A DNA stretch of 64,000 nucleotides from Mycobacterium nebraskense (GTDB taxonomy: Bacteria > Actinomycetota > Actinomycetes > Mycobacteriales > Mycobacteriaceae): the NCBI RefSeq assembly GCF_002102255.1, contig NZ_LQPH01000057.1, positions 1 to 64,000 on the forward strand. The letters run 5' to 3'. This document shows, piece after piece, positions 62,305-64,000 of this stretch (position 1 is the stretch's first letter; each line of letters starts with the position of its first letter). The notes under the pieces were generated by a model that did not search any database, was not told the DNA's origin, and saw only the letters and a list, made by a program, of their open reading frames with translations. A program made the position numbers and the translations under genes.

Positions 62305-62717
62305 CCGAAACCAAGCCGCGCGCCACATCCCTCGAAGACAGCGGCGCGACAGACCCCGCGATACGTTTCGTTGTCTTGGCGCTGCTGGCCGTCGATGGGG
62401 TCCTCTCCGCACTGGCCGGGGCCCTGCTGCTGCCTTCCTATATCGGGGCGACCCCGTTTCCCATCAGCGGACTGATATCCGGATTGGTCAACGCCGCACT
62501 GGTCTGGGCGGCCGGGCGGTGGACCACGTCAACGCGGCTGGCGGCGCTGCCGTTGTGGACGTGGCTGCTCACGGTGGCGGTGATCAGCATGGGAGGCCCG
62601 GCCGACGACGTGATCCTTGGGGGGCGCGGCCTGATGGCCTACGGCGCTTTGCTGTTGATCGTGTTGGGTGTCGCGCCGCCGTTCTGGGTGCTGTGGCGGC
62701 GCGGCCACCGGACCTGA
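62301..62717 (+). CDS. Conserved membrane protein (Rv1171-type)
   Basis: A membrane protein of about 138 residues with four hydrophobic spans (for example [75 protein letters not shown]). Function unknown. The start is uncertain: by alignment with the TESKPRAT-like opening of the H37Rv protein it should begin at LTETKPRAT, where the codon is CTG at 62301 overlapping the TGA of the small frame. In-frame GTG 62256 and TTG 62229 are the conventional alternatives. Confidence 0.8.
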   Translation: MTETKPRATSLEDSGATDPAIRFVVLALLAVDGVLSALAGALLLPSYIGATPFPISGLISGLVNAALVWAAGRWTTSTRLAALPLWTWLLTVAVISMGGPADDVILGGRGLMAYGALLLIVLGVAPPFWVLWRRGHRT

Positions 62718-62874
62718 CGTTGGTGCGGTCACGCGGGCCGGGATGTCCCCGCTCGCCGGCGTAGCCCTGCCGCTACTGTTGACTGTTGCGCAGACGGGGC
62801 CCGCACGGGTCGGAAGAAAATTTCACATGTTGGGACACGCGGATGAAATTCGATCGTGGGGAAGTTACACGAAG

Positions 62875-64000
62875 GTGCCGCTGACTCCGGGCGAGGAGCC
62901 TACCGCTCTTCCTAATCCTGTGGTTTCCCCAAAGACCAGCGCATCGGCGCTGCGGCGGGTGTTGCGCCGCGCTCGAGACGGCGTTGCGCTCAACGTCGAT
63001 GAGGCGGCCGTTGCGATGACCGCGCGGGGCGAGGACCTGGCGGATCTGTGCGCCAGCGCGGCGCGGGTACGCGACGCGGGTTTGGCGTCGGCCGGCCGGC
63101 GCGGCCCCGGCGGCGGATTGCCGATCACCTATTCGCGCAAGGTGTTCATCCCGGTCACCCATTTGTGCCGCGACACGTGTCATTACTGCACCTTCGTCAC
63201 CGTGCCGGGCAAGCTGCGCGCGCAGGGGGCCGGCATGTACCTCGAGCCCGACGAGATCCTGGACATCGCCCGTCGCGGCGCCGAACTCGGTTGCAAGGAA
63301 GCGCTTTTCACCCTTGGCGACCGGCCAGAGGATCGGTGGCCGGAGGCGGCCCAGTGGCTTGGCGAACGGGGCTATGACTCCACGCTGTCCTACGTGCGGG
63401 CCATGGCCATCCGGGTGCTCGAAGAGACCGGGCTGCTGCCGCACCTGAACCCCGGTGTGATGAGTTGGTCGGAGATGGCCCGGCTCAAGCCGGTGGCGCC
63501 GTCGATGGGCATGATGCTCGAGACGACGTCGCGACGGCTGTTCGAAACGAAAGGGCTTGCGCACTACGGCAGCCCGGACAAAGACCCGGCGGTCCGGCTG
63601 CGCACACTCACCGATGCGGGCCGGTTGTCCATTCCGTTCACGACCGGCCTGCTGGTCGGCATCGGCGAGACGCTGACCGAACGTGCCGAAACCTTGCACG
63701 CGATTCGCAAGTCGCACAAAGAGTTCGGGCATGTCCAAGAAGTGATCGTGCAGAATTTCCGGGCCAAGGAACACACCGCGATGGCCGCCGTTCCCGACGC
63801 GGGGATCGACGACTACCTGGCGACGGTGGCGGTTGCGCGGTTGGTGCTGGGTCCCGGCATGCGCATCCAGGCGCCGCCCAATCTGGTGTCCCGCGACGAG
63901 TGCCTGGCACTGGTCGCCGCCGGGGTCGACGACTGGGGCGGGGTGTCACCGCTGACGCCCGACCATGTCAACCCCGAGCGGCCGTGGCCCGCTCTCGACG
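62875..64000 (+). CDS. fbiC: FO synthase FbiC, 5' part (runs off the window)
   Basis: The first 375 codons of 7,8-didemethyl-8-hydroxy-5-deazariboflavin (FO) synthase, which makes the chromophore of coenzyme F420; the full protein is about 850 residues with two radical SAM halves. The CofG-like N-terminal half is seen: radical SAM cysteines Cys98, Cys102 and Cys105 in [10 protein letters not shown], then [14 protein letters not shown] and [14 protein letters not shown]. The gene is cut by the window edge at PWPALD. GTG 62875 has GGGGAAG ten bases upstream; an in-frame ATG at 62827 would add 16 residues. It would supply F420 for the PPOX-type protein at 43.3 kb. Confidence 0.95.
   Translation, partial: MPLTPGEEPTALPNPVVSPKTSASALRRVLRRARDGVALNVDEAAVAMTARGEDLADLCASAARVRDAGLASAGRRGPGGGLPITYSRKVFIPVTHLCRDTCHYCTFVTVPGKLRAQGAGMYLEPDEILDIARRGAELGCKEALFTLGDRPEDRWPEAAQWLGERGYDSTLSYVRAMAIRVLEETGLLPHLNPGVMSWSEMARLKPVAPSMGMMLETTSRRLFETKGLAHYGSPDKDPAVRLRTLTDAGRLSIPFTTGLLVGIGETLTERAETLHAIRKSHKEFGHVQEVIVQNFRAKEHTAMAAVPDAGIDDYLATVAVARLVLGPGMRIQAPPNLVSRDECLALVAAGVDDWGGVSPLTPDHVNPERPWPALD

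Overview
The window is high-GC mycobacterial chromosome. It carries mycothiol synthesis (mshB), F420 synthesis (fbiC) and an F420-type PPOX protein, PIM mannosylation (pimE, lpqW), an MmpL transporter and a B12-riboswitch-controlled metE. From about 28 kb to the right edge the gene order matches what I remember of the M. tuberculosis H37Rv segment Rv1135A-Rv1173; metE and the DUF3556 gene before it correspond to Rv1133c and Rv1132. No PE/PPE genes are seen and mmpL13 is one intact gene, so this is a Mycobacterium other than M. tuberculosis; the species cannot be named from sequence alone. No tRNA, rRNA, CRISPR, prophage or insertion sequence was found.

Layout. 0-6.6 kb: a flavin amine oxidase, two small genes, a DUF3556 membrane protein behind a perfect KstR-type box, then metE with its cobalamin riboswitch. 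6.6-28 kb: an accessory lipid-oxidation block that I believe is absent at this place in H37Rv. It holds several SDRs, a tandem-domain TetR regulator, a nitroreductase-like protein, a paired acyl-CoA dehydrogenase, SnoaL-like protein, a VWA protein with its CbbQ/NorQ-type AAA+ ATPase, a substrate-binding protein without signal peptide, an AveC-like membrane protein, two P450s, an aldehyde dehydrogenase, a PlsC-like acyltransferase, a WS/DGAT and a mycothiol-dependent enzyme. 28-38 kb: thiolase and enoyl-CoA hydratase, flavoprotein and ICMT-like methyltransferase, SDRs, CPBP protease, hydratase, mcr and SDR. 38-49 kb: mmpL13, methyltransferase, sirtuin, GntR, small enzymes, two secreted Ala/Pro-rich proteins, pimE, pterin dehydratase, mutT2. 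49-64 kb: narGHJI, typA, lpqW, TetR, mshB, a small membrane protein and the 5' part of fbiC.

The strongest new observation is regulatory. Eight copies of an AT-rich element (about TTGAMC-N-AATATCTGTTC) lie between 8.2 and 27.3 kb, one beside almost every transcription unit of the accessory block, and I saw none elsewhere in the window. In five copies the element fills the 17-18 bp spacer between a TTGAMC/TTGAAA -35 and a TANNNT -10; in two it directly follows a TTGACN-N17-TANNNT promoter, and one site (14.27 kb) does both for divergent genes. This defines a probable single regulon, with the tandem TetR protein inside it as the natural candidate repressor. The products fit uptake-independent sensing (cytoplasmic binding protein), hydroxylation (P450s), alcohol/aldehyde oxidation (SDRs, ALDH), beta-oxidation-like dehydrogenation (heteromeric ACAD) and acyl storage or transfer of an unknown hydrophobic substrate, with a MoxR/VWA chaperone pair of unknown client.

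Outside the block, many genes show a TANNNT (or near) hexamer exactly 6-7 nt before the start codon, the signature of leaderless mycobacterial transcripts.
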